Of a DNA stretch of 64,000 nt, positions 1 through 8,196 are shown piece by piece. The stretch comes from Acinetobacter sp. NCu2D-2 (GTDB lineage Bacteria; Pseudomonadota; Gammaproteobacteria; Pseudomonadales; Moraxellaceae). The DNA lies in contig NZ_CP015594.1 of assembly GCF_001647675.1 (NCBI RefSeq), positions 1,550,001 through 1,614,000 on the forward strand, given 5' to 3'. A program made the position numbers and the translations under genes. The first letter of the stretch is position 1. Each line of letters opens with the position of its first letter. Under the pieces are notes generated by a model. The model was given only the letters and a program-made list of their open reading frames with translations. It had not been told where the DNA came from and did no database searches.

Positions 1-1
1 C

Positions 2-691
2 TTCTTAAAAGAATCTGCGGATGAAATTGCATGGCATACCCGTGCCATTCTTGAACATGGCGATAACCCTGCACCCCTTGTTCTCATGCGTGCTCATCGT
101 AAATATGCACAAGATGCGGTACAGATCTTTATTTACACCCAAGATCAACCTAACCTCTTTGCGACTACAGTTGCCATTTTAGACCGTATGAACCTTGATG
201 TTCAGGATGCACGGATTATTACGGCAACCAAAGCATTTAGCCTTGATACCTATGTGGTATTAGACCGCTTTGGTACGTTGTTGACAGATCCTGAACGTGA
301 AGAAAGTGTCATCAGTGCACTACAAGAAGCATTAAGCCATTCGGATAAATATCCTGGTCTTATGCAACGTCGTATTCCACGTCAGTTACGTCATTTCGAT
401 ATTGAAAATACCGTGGATATCACCTTAAACGCTGCGTTAAATCAAAATATGGTTGAGATTGCCACTCTCGATCATCCCGGTTTACTTGCCAAAGTCGGTG
501 GTTTGTTTATGATGCAAGGCTTAGACATTCACTCGGCTAAAATTGCCACCTTGGGTGAGCGCGCAGAAGATATCTTCTTCGTGACCAAAAAAGATGGCAA
601 CCCAATGACTGATGAAGAATCCACATCATTCGCTACTGCCTTAAAAGCAGCATTGGATGAAGCTTCAAACCAAGTCAATGCACAACACTAA
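2..691 (+). CDS. glnD: PII uridylyltransferase/uridylyl-removing enzyme, C-terminal part
   Basis: The frame is open from the left edge, so this is the C-terminal ~229 residues of a protein of about 880-900. Two ACT domains are visible: the first begins around [15 protein letters not shown], the second around [18 protein letters not shown]. In GlnD the tandem ACT domains sense glutamine and switch the enzyme between adding and removing UMP on the PII protein. The nucleotidyltransferase and HD domains lie outside the window. dapC follows after 23 bp on the same strand, so the two may be co-transcribed. Confidence 0.95.
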   Translation, partial: FLKESADEIAWHTRAILEHGDNPAPLVLMRAHRKYAQDAVQIFIYTQDQPNLFATTVAILDRMNLDVQDARIITATKAFSLDTYVVLDRFGTLLTDPEREESVISALQEALSHSDKYPGLMQRRIPRQLRHFDIENTVDITLNAALNQNMVEIATLDHPGLLAKVGGLFMMQGLDIHSAKIATLGERAEDIFFVTKKDGNPMTDEESTSFATALKAALDEASNQVNAQH

Positions 692-714
692 CTTTAAATG
701 TTTGGTAATTTTTC

Positions 715-1884
715 ATGAACTCTAGTCTGTCTCTATTGCATCCATATCCTTTTGAAAAGTTGAATAAACTTTTTGCGGATATTCAGCCTGCAAATATGCC
801 TTTAATTCCGCTATCTATTGGCGAACCAAAGCATCCAGCACCTGAGTTTGTGAAACAAGCCATTAGCGATAACTTCAAGCATTTATCGACATACCCAAAC
901 TCAAAAGGTTTGCCTGAATTACGTGAAAGCATTGCACAATGGTTATCACGTCGGTTCAAGCTCAACACTATTAGCGCTGAAAGCCAAGTATTGCCCGTTT
1001 CAGGAACACGTGAAGCGCTGTTCTCTTTTGTACAAGCTTTGGTAAACCGTGATGAAGCCCCTTATGTGGTCATGCCGAATCCGTTTTATCAAATTTATGA
1101 AGGTGCGACCCTACTTGCAGGCGCTAAACCGTATTTCATCAACTGTACTGAAGAAAATGATTACCTCGGTGATTTTGATGCTGTTCCTGCAGAAGTTTGG
1201 GAAAAAACAGCCTTATTATTTGTGTGCACACCAGGCAATCCAACAGGTGCAGTGTTATCTAAAGAGCAATTCAAAAAATTGATTGCGCTTTCTGACCAAT
1301 ATAATTTTGTCATTGCTTCTGACGAATGCTATTCAGAATTATGGTTTGATGAAGCACCTGTCGGCTTACTCGAAGTGTGTGCTGAAATCGGTCGAAATGA
1401 CTACAAAAATTGTGTCGTTTTCCATTCACTTTCAAAACGCTCTAACTTACCGGGTATGCGTTCAGGCTTTGTCGCAGGTGATGCAACGCTGCTTAAACCT
1501 TATTTACAGTTCCGTACTTATCACGGCGCTGCAATGCCTGTTCAACATCAACTTGCGTCTATTGCTGCGTGGAATGACGAAACTCACGTTGAAGAAAACC
1601 GTGTGCAATACCGTGCGAAATTTGATTTATTCCAACGCGAACTTGGTCATCTATTGCCACTCAAAAAACCAGATGCAGGTTTCTACTACTGGTTAAAAGT
1701 GGATAACGATGAGGAATTTGCAAAAATGCTCATGGAAAAAGCACACATTAAAGTATTACCAGGTCGCTATTTATCACGTGATACTGAACAAGGTAATCCG
1801 GGTGAAAATCATGTTCGCCTTGCACTTGTGGCTGATATTGCACAGTGTGAAGAAGTGGTCAAACGCTTGAAAGCAATTTTATAA
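715..1884 (+). CDS. dapC: Succinyldiaminopimelate transaminase (class I/II aminotransferase)
   Basis: A 389-residue fold-type I PLP enzyme. The Schiff-base lysine is in HSLSKRSNLPGMRSGF and the cofactor-binding segment is TPGNPTGAVLS. It is assigned to DapC, which makes N-succinyl-LL-diaminopimelate for lysine and peptidoglycan, because of overall similarity and its position directly after glnD, an arrangement shared with related gammaproteobacteria. It begins 23 bp after glnD and ends in a strong terminator. Substrate specificity within this family is hard to read from sequence, so dapC is well supported but not proven. Confidence 0.88.
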   Translation: MNSSLSLLHPYPFEKLNKLFADIQPANMPLIPLSIGEPKHPAPEFVKQAISDNFKHLSTYPNSKGLPELRESIAQWLSRRFKLNTISAESQVLPVSGTREALFSFVQALVNRDEAPYVVMPNPFYQIYEGATLLAGAKPYFINCTEENDYLGDFDAVPAEVWEKTALLFVCTPGNPTGAVLSKEQFKKLIALSDQYNFVIASDECYSELWFDEAPVGLLEVCAEIGRNDYKNCVVFHSLSKRSNLPGMRSGFVAGDATLLKPYLQFRTYHGAAMPVQHQLASIAAWNDETHVEENRVQYRAKFDLFQRELGHLLPLKKPDAGFYYWLKVDNDEEFAKMLMEKAHIKVLPGRYLSRDTEQGNPGENHVRLALVADIAQCEEVVKRLKAIL

Positions 1885-1896
1885 AATTTAAATCCT

Positions 1897-1926
1897 AAAA
1901 AAGCCGATTTAATATCGGCTTTTTTT
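1897..1926. terminator. Bidirectional rho-independent terminator
   Basis: The stem AAAAAAGCCGAT with loop ttaat and ATCGGCTTTTTT is a 12-bp perfect inverted repeat with A and T tracts on both sides. It lies between the convergent dapC and the gene at 1925-2371, whose stop codon touches it. Confidence 0.9.
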
Positions 1927-2371
1927 ATTTCAAATCAATCACATGTTCAAGTTCATAGACGACATTTGGATCAAATCCTTTTAGCGGCTGCACACTTGAA
2001 ATCAAGACCGCTTTTTTAATTTTCTCATCCACGGACTTTAATCCCGAAGACTCTAAAAGATCAACCTTACCAATATAACCTTTTATGGCAATCACGGTCA
2101 TTTTGACTTTAACCTTCGGCTTAACTTGGGCATATTCTTTCGAAGTTAAATCTACTTTCGGTTCAGCAATCCAAGTCACTTCATAATGTTGATGCAATAG
2201 TTTTGGATTCACTGCATCTTTAAGAGATGGCAGATGATATTCAGGCTGTGGCTGAAGAAGTTGTTGCATTAACTTCTGGTTTTTTTCATCATTTGCATAT
2301 AGATGACCAGAACAGATAATTGGAAAGACAGCTAAATAATATGAGAAAAGCTTGGGATAACGCATATTCAT
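1925..2371 (-). CDS. Exported protein with TonB C-terminal-like domain
   Basis: 148 residues with an N-terminal hydrophobic segment ending near HLYANDE, which fits a Sec signal peptide of about 26 residues. The C-terminal half (VKVKMTVIAIKGYIGKVDLLESSG through the end) resembles the TonB C-terminal fold: a beta strand, 'G.I..V.ll.SSG....D..i.kAv', then a final strand. There is no Pro-rich linker and no ExbB/ExbD neighbour, so a role as an energy transducer is not supported. No clear ribosome binding site precedes ATG 2371; ATG 2365 is an alternative. Function unknown. Confidence 0.7.
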   Translation of the reverse strand: MNMRYPKLFSYYLAVFPIICSGHLYANDEKNQKLMQQLLQPQPEYHLPSLKDAVNPKLLHQHYEVTWIAEPKVDLTSKEYAQVKPKVKVKMTVIAIKGYIGKVDLLESSGLKSVDEKIKKAVLISSVQPLKGFDPNVVYELEHVIDLK

Positions 2372-2421
2372 AATAAATAAGGCGACCGAATGATCGCCTG
2401 TATCTTAGAAAACCTGCCCCA

Positions 2422-2898
2422 TTAAAGCAGCTTTTCGATTTCCGCTTCAAGTGCTTCTGGTTTCGTGGTTGGCGCGAAACGGTTCAAAACCTTACCATCC
2501 TTACCAATTAAGAACTTAGTAAAGTTCCATTTGATGCCATTACCTAATATCCCTTTTGAGTTATTGGTCAAATAACGAAACACTGCATGTGCCTCAGGAC
2601 CTTTTACATCAACTTTCGAGAACATCGGGAATGTCACACCATAGTTCTTTTGGCAGTAAGCACCGATTTGTTCATTTGAACCTGGGTCTTGCCCACCAAA
2701 CTGATTACAGGGAAAACCGAGTACTTCTAGCCCGCGATCCTTATATTTTTGGTAGAGCTTTTCTAGACCTGCAAATTGCGGGGTAAAACCACATTTACTT
2801 GCGGTGTTAACAATTAATAATACCTTTCCTTGGTAATCTGCAAATTGCTTGTTTTTTCCATCTAACAATTCAGCCTCAAACTGATATATGTTGGTCAT
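2422..2898 (-). CDS. Glutathione peroxidase family protein (thiol peroxidase)
   Basis: 158 residues, full length for bacterial GPx/BtuE. The peroxidatic Cys36 is in [11 protein letters not shown]. The [15 protein letters not shown] motif and the Trp of [10 protein letters not shown] complete the Cys-Gln-Trp active site. It is a cysteine, not a selenocysteine, enzyme that reduces hydroperoxides in the cytoplasm; no signal peptide is seen. Its start codon overlaps the msrB stop by 4 bp (ATGA), so the two repair and detoxification enzymes are translationally coupled. Confidence 0.95.
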   Translation of the reverse strand: MTNIYQFEAELLDGKNKQFADYQGKVLLIVNTASKCGFTPQFAGLEKLYQKYKDRGLEVLGFPCNQFGGQDPGSNEQIGAYCQKNYGVTFPMFSKVDVKGPEAHAVFRYLTNNSKGILGNGIKWNFTKFLIGKDGKVLNRFAPTTKPEALEAEIEKLL

Positions 2899-3314
2899 GG
2901 ATAGGTTTCCTCATCATTTTTTTCTTGTGTTTTTAATTCTAAAGACGCTGAGTTGACACAATAGCGCAGACCAGTCGGTTGTGGACCATCTGGGAATACA
3001 TGCCCCAAGTGTGCATCACAATGATGGCAAACAATTTCAGTTCTGACCATACCGTGTGTCGTATCAGTATGTTCTTCAATAGCTGAATTATTTAGCGCTT
3101 TATAAAAACTTGGCCAACCGCAGCCACTGTCGTATTTGGTTTCTGAACTAAATAACGGTTCGCCACAACAACGGCAAACGTAAGTCCCATCTTGTTTTGT
3201 GTTCCAGTATTTCCCTGTGAAAGCAGGTTCAGTTCCTTTTTGACGTGTAATACGGAACTCTTCAGGTGATAACTCTCTTTGCCATTCTCGTTCTGATTTA
3301 TTGAGTTTACCCAT
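2895..3314 (-). CDS. msrB: Peptide-methionine (R)-S-oxide reductase
   Basis: 139 residues. It carries zinc-binding CxxC pairs (CRCCGEPLF and [16 protein letters not shown]), the substrate motif GCGWPSFY, and the catalytic Cys in [11 protein letters not shown]. It reduces methionine-R-sulfoxide in oxidised proteins. ATG 3314 was chosen because AAAGG lies 9 nt upstream; the GTG two codons earlier would be too close to that site. First gene of an msrB-gpx operon. Confidence 0.95.
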   Translation of the reverse strand: MGKLNKSEREWQRELSPEEFRITRQKGTEPAFTGKYWNTKQDGTYVCRCCGEPLFSSETKYDSGCGWPSFYKALNNSAIEEHTDTTHGMVRTEIVCHHCDAHLGHVFPDGPQPTGLRYCVNSASLELKTQEKNDEETYP

Positions 3315-3540
3315 GATCACGTACCTTTATCTTGCTATTTAAAATAGGATAATCCTATATTTACGTGATTCATTTTAAAAATTCTAGTGTTAAATCGACA
3401 ATTTACAAAAGACCTATAAATACATAAAAAGCAAAAAGTAAGCAAATTTACAAATCAAAGTAAGCAATTTATAACAAATTTGCTTTTTTGTGCTTAGAAT
3501 ACGTGCTATTCTTCGTTCTATTCTTGCTCAGGATTAAAAA

Positions 3541-4971
3541 ATGTCGCAAAAAAAGAGCGTAATTTTTAAAAATCTGCTGCCCGTGATCAAAAAATATCAA
3601 CAGGCAGGATTTACGCATGAAAAAATTGTTGCCTTACTTCGAGATGAACACAATCTTGATCTTGTAACGACAGAGACATTTAAAAGCTATTTATATCGTT
3701 ATGCAAAAGTGACCTCCACTCCGTCTGAGAACATCAACATGCCAAACCCAGTTCAAACTCCTCGCGAAATCAAAAAATCGTCTAAGCTCGAGCACGTATG
3801 CTACGACATTCGCGGACCTGTGTTACGAGCGGCCAATGAGATGGAAGAAGCGGGTCACAAAATTATTAAACTAAACATTGGTAACCCTGCACCGTTTGGT
3901 TTTGAAGCACCACAAGAAATTATCAATGACGTGGCATTAAACCTTCCAAATGCCATTGGTTATACAGATTCAAAAGGGATCTTCCCTGCGCGTAAAGCAA
4001 TTTGCCAGTATTACCAGCAAAAAGGTATTCTCAATATGCATGTTAACGACGTGTATGTTGGTAATGGCGTATCTGAGCTGATTGTAATGGCTATGCAAGG
4101 TCTGTTGGATGACGGCGATGAAATGCTCATTCCAATGCCTGACTATCCACTATGGACTGCTGCAGTGAATTTGTCTGGTGGTACAGCGGTTCATTATCGT
4201 TGCGATGATGAAAATTCGTGGTATCCAGATATTGCGGACATGGAAAGTAAAATCACAGCGAACACTCGTGGTATTGTGATTATTAACCCAAACAACCCGA
4301 CAGGTTCGGTTTATCCACGTCATGTCTTACAGCAAATTGTAGACCTTGCGAAAAAATATGATTTGATTTTATTCGCAGACGAAATTTACGACAAAATCGT
4401 CTATGACGGTATTGAACACGTATCAGTTGCTTCTCTAGCAGGTAATCAGCTTTGTGTGTCATTTAATGGTTTGTCTAAAGCTTATCGTATTGCAGGTTAC
4501 CGTTCAGGTTGGATGGCAATCACAGGTGATAAGTCACGTGCGCTCGACTACATTGAAGGTTTAGACATGTTGGCATCTATGCGTCTATGTGCCAACCATC
4601 AAGCTCAATATGCGATTCAAACAGCACTTGGTGGCTATCAATCCATTAATGATTTGATTCGCCCAGGCGGTCGTTTATATGAACAACGCAATATTGCATG
4701 GGAAATGCTCAATGAAATCCCAGGTGTATCTTGTGTAAAACCTGAAGGTGCAATGTACTGCTTCCCTAAACTTGATCCGAATGTATATCCAATCGAAAAT
4801 GATGAAAAACTCATGCTTGATTTGCTACGTGCTGAGAAAGTTTTATTGGTTCAAGGAACAGGCTTTAATTGGCCAACACCAGATCATTTCCGTGTTGTTT
4901 TCTTACCTGCTGAAAATGAGTTACGTGAAGCATTAACACGTTTAGGTCGTTTCCTTGCAAAAATGCGTTAA
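3541..4971 (+). CDS. alaA: AlaA-like alanine aminotransferase with N-terminal extension
   Basis: 476 residues. From residue ~73 (KKSSKLEHVCYDIRGPVL) it matches AlaA-type glutamate-pyruvate aminotransferases. The PLP lysine is in FNGLSKAYRIAGYRSGW and NPNNPTGSVYP is present. The first ~66 residues are extra compared with E. coli AlaA. They look like a compact helical, basic, HTH-like domain (LLPVIKKYQQAGFTHEKIVALLRD). The first ATG is supported by AGGA 9 nt upstream; Met67 (3739) has no comparable site. A terminator follows at 4995. Confidence 0.9.
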   Translation: MSQKKSVIFKNLLPVIKKYQQAGFTHEKIVALLRDEHNLDLVTTETFKSYLYRYAKVTSTPSENINMPNPVQTPREIKKSSKLEHVCYDIRGPVLRAANEMEEAGHKIIKLNIGNPAPFGFEAPQEIINDVALNLPNAIGYTDSKGIFPARKAICQYYQQKGILNMHVNDVYVGNGVSELIVMAMQGLLDDGDEMLIPMPDYPLWTAAVNLSGGTAVHYRCDDENSWYPDIADMESKITANTRGIVIINPNNPTGSVYPRHVLQQIVDLAKKYDLILFADEIYDKIVYDGIEHVSVASLAGNQLCVSFNGLSKAYRIAGYRSGWMAITGDKSRALDYIEGLDMLASMRLCANHQAQYAIQTALGGYQSINDLIRPGGRLYEQRNIAWEMLNEIPGVSCVKPEGAMYCFPKLDPNVYPIENDEKLMLDLLRAEKVLLVQGTGFNWPTPDHFRVVFLPAENELREALTRLGRFLAKMR

Positions 4972-4994
4972 GCCTATGCATTAAAATAGACTTG

Positions 4995-5021
4995 AAAAAC
5001 CGCACATTAGGTGCGGTTTTT
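4995..5021. terminator. Bidirectional rho-independent terminator
   Basis: AAAAACCGCAC, loop attag, GTGCGGTTTTT, followed by more T. It separates the convergent alaA and the M23 lipoprotein gene. Confidence 0.92.
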
Positions 5022-5573
5022 TTATTGTTTGGGCTTGAGATAGGGATAAGGATTCACCGCCCCTTGACCATTAAGATAAATCCCATAATGTAAATGCGGT
5101 GGTGTGGTTTTGGCATTACCCGTATTACCAACATAAGCCAGCGTTTCACCCGCTTCCACCCAATCACCTTCTTGGATATGTTCAGCATAATCATCCAAAT
5201 GCGCATAATAATGCTGACTTAAATTCGGTCCCGTCACCCAAATAATTTTACCTCCTAAATTATTTGTACCGATTTTCCTCACGATGCCCTGCGTTGCACT
5301 TACAACCGCTGTACCACGCGAAGCAAAAATATCAATTCCTTCATGCTTGCGACCTTGGCTACGCGCTGCACCCCAAGTGTCATTGAGTTGCAATGTCTTT
5401 ACACCTTCCACAGGCAACGTCAGTGGCGCATTCAAATCTTGCCGTTTTAACTGCCAATATAAATATGCACTTTTCCAACCGACCGCTTCTCCTGACGGAG
5501 GTGGCTGACAAGCACTCAATATCAAGCCAAGGCTTATAATGGTCAGGATTTTAAATCTTTTATAAAAATGCAT
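5022..5573 (-). CDS. M23-family peptidase lipoprotein (LytM domain)
   Basis: 183 residues. The signal peptide ends in a lipobox (ILSACQP), so a lipoprotein is expected. The C-terminal ~110 residues are a LytM/M23 domain. The zinc ligands of active members are present: HEGID for the HxxxD motif and HLHYG for the HxH motif, plus the central His of QHYYAHLDD. It is therefore probably a catalytically competent peptidoglycan endopeptidase rather than an EnvC-like activator. Start set at ATG 5573; an in-frame TTG 6 bp upstream is less likely. Ribosome site weak. Confidence 0.88.
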   Translation of the reverse strand: MHFYKRFKILTIISLGLILSACQPPPSGEAVGWKSAYLYWQLKRQDLNAPLTLPVEGVKTLQLNDTWGAARSQGRKHEGIDIFASRGTAVVSATQGIVRKIGTNNLGGKIIWVTGPNLSQHYYAHLDDYAEHIQEGDWVEAGETLAYVGNTGNAKTTPPHLHYGIYLNGQGAVNPYPYLKPKQ

Positions 5574-5663
5574 ATCCAATTCAAATCAAAATACGTAAAT
5601 TCAGCTTAATTTTTATTGAAAAACCATACTGTTATGTTTTGTGGAACTTTCATAATTAAAAAC

Positions 5664-5691
5664 AATAAAGCCCTCTCATGAGGGCTTTATT
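5664..5691. terminator. Strong bidirectional terminator
   Basis: AATAAAGCCCTC, loop tcat, GAGGGCTTTATT is a perfect 12-bp stem just downstream of the small minus-strand gene at 5710-5838. Confidence 0.85.
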
Positions 5692-5709
5692 GGCAAATGG
5701 GTTGATATC

Positions 5710-5838
5710 TTACTTACTTTTCTTCGCGCGAGGTTTTCTCTTTTGAGGTTGCTGTTGCTGTTGTTGCTCATCAGCCTGAGCGGTTTCTTTCTTATCCTTC
5801 TGTTGTACCTGTTTATGTTTTGCCTGAGATTTCGCCAT
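5710..5838 (-). CDS. Small Lys/Gln-rich protein, 42 residues
   Basis: ATG 5838 is preceded by an excellent site (TTAAGGAG, 6-7 nt spacing), runs 42 codons and stops just before a strong terminator, which together argue for a real gene. The protein begins MAKSQAKHKQ, has a run of six Gln near residues 25-30, and ends KRKPRAKKSK. It is very basic, low-complexity and probably disordered, so a nucleic-acid-binding or ribosome-associated role is possible. No family recognised. Confidence 0.7.
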   Translation of the reverse strand: MAKSQAKHKQVQQKDKKETAQADEQQQQQQPQKRKPRAKKSK

Positions 5839-6263
5839 ACAAAAAACTCCTTAAAACAGTGTATTAAAGTGCATCTCAAACGATGAATAGATGACACTTT
5901 GAACACTCTAACGTGTAAGGATTTTTTTCCAATATTGAAGCTGTATCTAAATACTTCAATGTAATGACAATGTGTGTAAACCATTCATTTTACGCATCCA
6001 AAATTTAGTCTTTATTACAAAATTTACATGTTGTAGCAAAGTTCACTTTAAGCGCTATTTTTAGAGGATCTATAAATCATGTCCAAATATCGAAAAAGCC
6101 AAAAACACAAAAATATTTGCCAATAAACAACATTTCCAAGCCATCTTCCCTCATAATATTGGGATATACATTTATCTTTTAAGCGTCATTTGGGTATTGG
6201 ACTAATTTCTTGACCAAATTCGCTATGTTTTCCTTATTTTAGTTATTAAAGAAGTTATTTCTT
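5839..6263. other. AT-rich intergenic region between divergent genes
   Basis: 425 bp between the 42-residue gene (minus) and rluE (plus). It presumably holds both promoters. I see no ORF with a ribosome site, tRNA or clear repeat. Confidence 0.6.
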
Positions 6264-7055
6264 ATGAAAATCGTCATTCTAAATAAACCTTATGACGTCC
6301 TCTCCCAGTTTCGTAAAGACGAAGCCCATATGACGATGTCTGATTTCGTAGATGATCCTAGCTTACGTTTGGCTGGTCGTCTGGATATGGACTCAGAAGG
6401 TTTGGTCTTTTTAACCGATCACGGTGGTTTAAACCAATTTATTACCAATCCTGCAAATAAAAAATTCAAAACTTATTTGGTACAAGTTGAAGGTGATATT
6501 ACTGACGAAGCTTTGGCTCAATTAACCAAAGGCGTTGAACTAAAAGATGGTATGACTTTACCTGCACGCGCTTACAAAGTTGAAGAACCAAGCTGGTTAT
6601 GGGATCGTGATCCTCCTGTACGTTTCCGTGCTTCTGTACCGACATCTTGGGTTGAAATTTCAATTTGTGAAGGTCGTAACCGTCAAGTACGTCGTATGAC
6701 TGCAGCTGTTGGTTTCCCGACTTTACGTTTAATCCGTACCAAAATTGGCTCTATTGACCTTGTTCAATTGGGCTTACAACCGGGTGAAACCAAAGAGATT
6801 GAACCTTTACTTTACCCAGATTTTAAAGATGTACCTGCTGAAGAACCTTATCGTTCACGTTCTTACGTGAAAAAACCGGGTGGTACAGGTGGTAAACCAC
6901 TCAATAAAAAAGTGAACAAAGACGGTACTAAGAAAAAATCTGGTACGCCTCGTATTTGGCAAATGGATGAAAGTGAACGTCCACGTCGTAAGACCAACGG
7001 CACAACACGTCCAAACAATAAGGCACCACGTGGTCGTGGCCGCGGTCGTGGTTAA
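6264..7055 (+). CDS. rluE: 23S rRNA pseudouridine synthase, RluE type
   Basis: RsuA-family enzyme. Catalytic Asp is in AGRLDMDSEGLVFLTDHG. Further family motifs are KTYLVQVEG, CEGRNRQVRRMTAAVGFPTLRLIR and LNKPYDVLSQF. The stretch PSWLWDRDPPVRFR matches the RluE subgroup, which in E. coli modifies U2457 of 23S rRNA. There is no N-terminal S4 domain, as in RluE. Unusually, residues ~196-263 form a basic, Gly/Pro/Lys-rich tail ending in RGRGRGRG, about 60 residues longer than E. coli RluE. Confidence 0.9.
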   Translation: MKIVILNKPYDVLSQFRKDEAHMTMSDFVDDPSLRLAGRLDMDSEGLVFLTDHGGLNQFITNPANKKFKTYLVQVEGDITDEALAQLTKGVELKDGMTLPARAYKVEEPSWLWDRDPPVRFRASVPTSWVEISICEGRNRQVRRMTAAVGFPTLRLIRTKIGSIDLVQLGLQPGETKEIEPLLYPDFKDVPAEEPYRSRSYVKKPGGTGGKPLNKKVNKDGTKKKSGTPRIWQMDESERPRRKTNGTTRPNNKAPRGRGRGRG

Positions 7056-7075
7056 TTCATACTGAGTTACAAATT

Positions 7076-7098
7076 AGGGTGCGCGGGCACCCTTTTTT
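7076..7098 (+). terminator. Terminator of rluE
   Basis: AGGGTGC, loop gcgg, GCACCCT followed by a T run. Confidence 0.88.
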
Positions 7099-7177
7099 AT
7101 ACAGAACGCAAATTGAGTTACAAAATCTCCTCCCATAAGATGATCTTTATAATTTAAAAATATTTGAGATCTCTCCC

Positions 7178-7579
7178 ATGCGTTATGCACTATCTTTTCT
7201 CACTGCTTCTTTGCTCCCGACTCTTTCCTTTGCTTCAAATAATCCATTGAGTGTGCATGTATTGAATCAAACTCAGGGACTGCCATCTAGCAATATGCTT
7301 GTAGTTTTAGAAGCACAGCAAGGCGATAGCTGGATAAAGTTAAATGAAGCGAAAACCAATAAAGATGGACGTATTACTGAGTTTTATCCGAAAGATAAAC
7401 CTTTAAAGAAAGGAATTTATAAAGTGACGTTTAAAACTGGCGATTGGTTTAAAGCGAATAATCAGCGATCTTTCTTTCCAGAAGTGCCTGTAGTTTTTGT
7501 CATTGATGGGCGTCTAGATCACTATCATATTCCGTTATTGTTAAGTCCTTATGGGTATTCAACTTATCGAGGGAATTAA
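7178..7579 (+). CDS. uraH: Periplasmic transthyretin-like protein, probable 5-hydroxyisourate hydrolase
   Basis: 133 residues. Residues 1-19 form a Sec signal peptide ending SFA. The mature part has the two transthyretin-like signatures: LSVHVLNQTQGLPSS at the start and YHIPLLLSPYGYSTYRGN at the end. The family HIUase residues His (SVHVLN), Arg (NKDGRI) and His (DHYHIPLL) are present. The terminal tetrapeptide is YRGN instead of the usual YRGS. No other urate-pathway genes are nearby, so the reaction is inferred from the family. Its stop codon overlaps that of the opposing DUF2971 gene. Confidence 0.85.
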   Translation: MRYALSFLTASLLPTLSFASNNPLSVHVLNQTQGLPSSNMLVVLEAQQGDSWIKLNEAKTNKDGRITEFYPKDKPLKKGIYKVTFKTGDWFKANNQRSFFPEVPVVFVIDGRLDHYHIPLLLSPYGYSTYRGN

Positions 7580-7833
7580 TTTTTTAGATTTTGATACAAT
7601 TCATCTATTTCCTTCAGACTCCAATAATATTTAATTTGCTCATATGAATCTTCCTTAATAAAATATCCAGCAAAAATAATGGGTTCATTTTGTTTTTTAG
7701 ATTCCAATGCTGCTAGGTGAATTGAATTTAAAGCATAAAAGTTAGGTTCGAAAGAAATAATTTCTGCTACTTTATTAAAATACTCCTGATCAAAATTCCA
7801 GCCTTCTATTTCATAAGATATACACCCTTTATC
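7576..7833 (-). pseudogene. DUF2971 gene, C-terminal fragment cut off by IS66
   Basis: On the minus strand this frame reads 85 codons (DKGCISYEIEGW ... LYQNLKN) and stops at 7576-7578, overlapping the uraH stop. It has no start of its own. Its first three codons (Asp-Lys-Gly) repeat the last three sense codons of the gene at 16606-17403, because they contain the 8-bp target duplication. Joining the two gives one uninterrupted protein of about 347 residues. This is the distal quarter of a disrupted gene, unlikely to be translated now. Confidence 0.88.
7826..7833. repeat. 8-bp target-site duplication of IS66 copy A, left
   Basis: CCTTTATC, identical to 16610-16617. An 8-bp duplication is the hallmark length for the IS66 family. 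Confidence 0.93.
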
Positions 7834-7864
7834 GTAAGAGTCCGCTGAACCCCATGCCTATTTT

Positions 7865-8089
7865 TTAATTCGGTTCAGGTTTCCAGCGGTGTGGTAGCAA
7901 TTCTTCAATCTGAGTCACTTTATGTGTCGGCAACCTTTTCAGCACATCACTTAAATAGGCATACGGATCCAGCCCATTCAGCTTTGCTGACTGGATTAAT
8001 GTCATGATATTGGCTGCTCGCTGACCGCTGCGCAGCGAGCCAGCAAACAGCCAGTTCTTACGTCCCAACGCCCAGGGGCGCATCTGGTT
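7865..8089 (-). pseudogene. IS66 copy A tnpC, 3' exon after the intron
   Basis: Begins AACCAGATG (Asn-Gln-Met) directly after the intron 3' end and continues RPWALGRKNWLFAGSLRSG to a stop at 7865. It matches the C-terminus of copy B TnpC. Spliced to 10434-11053 it restores NNWVE-NQMRPW, equivalent to NNWAENSMRPW in copy B. Confidence 0.92.
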
Positions 8090-8092
8090 GTC

Positions 8093-8164
8093 GGGTAGTC
8101 AGACGCAGTTACCTACGTCCAACCCCCTAAGAACCGTGCATGCGAGTTTCCCAGCACACGGCTC
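8093..8164 (-). ncRNA. Group II intron domains V and VI
   Basis: Domain V occupies 8131-8164: GAGCCGTGTG ... CACGGTTC, a 34-nt hairpin with the GAAA-type loop and AGC-containing lower stem expected of the catalytic core. Domain VI follows as a hairpin rich in G on one arm and C on the other (8093-8128), which should carry the branch-point adenosine. Confidence 0.85.
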
Positions 8165-8196
8165 AAGCCTCTGCTAAGGCGCCATTCGGCACCCGG

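Noticed and set aside
1049..1696. Plus-strand frames within dapC
   Set aside because: Out-of-frame shadows of a conserved aminotransferase gene.
5676..5984. 102-codon minus-strand frame overlapping the 42-residue gene
   Set aside because: It runs through a terminator and lacks a ribosome site; the shorter frame at 5710-5838 has both a strong AAGGAG and a sensible end.
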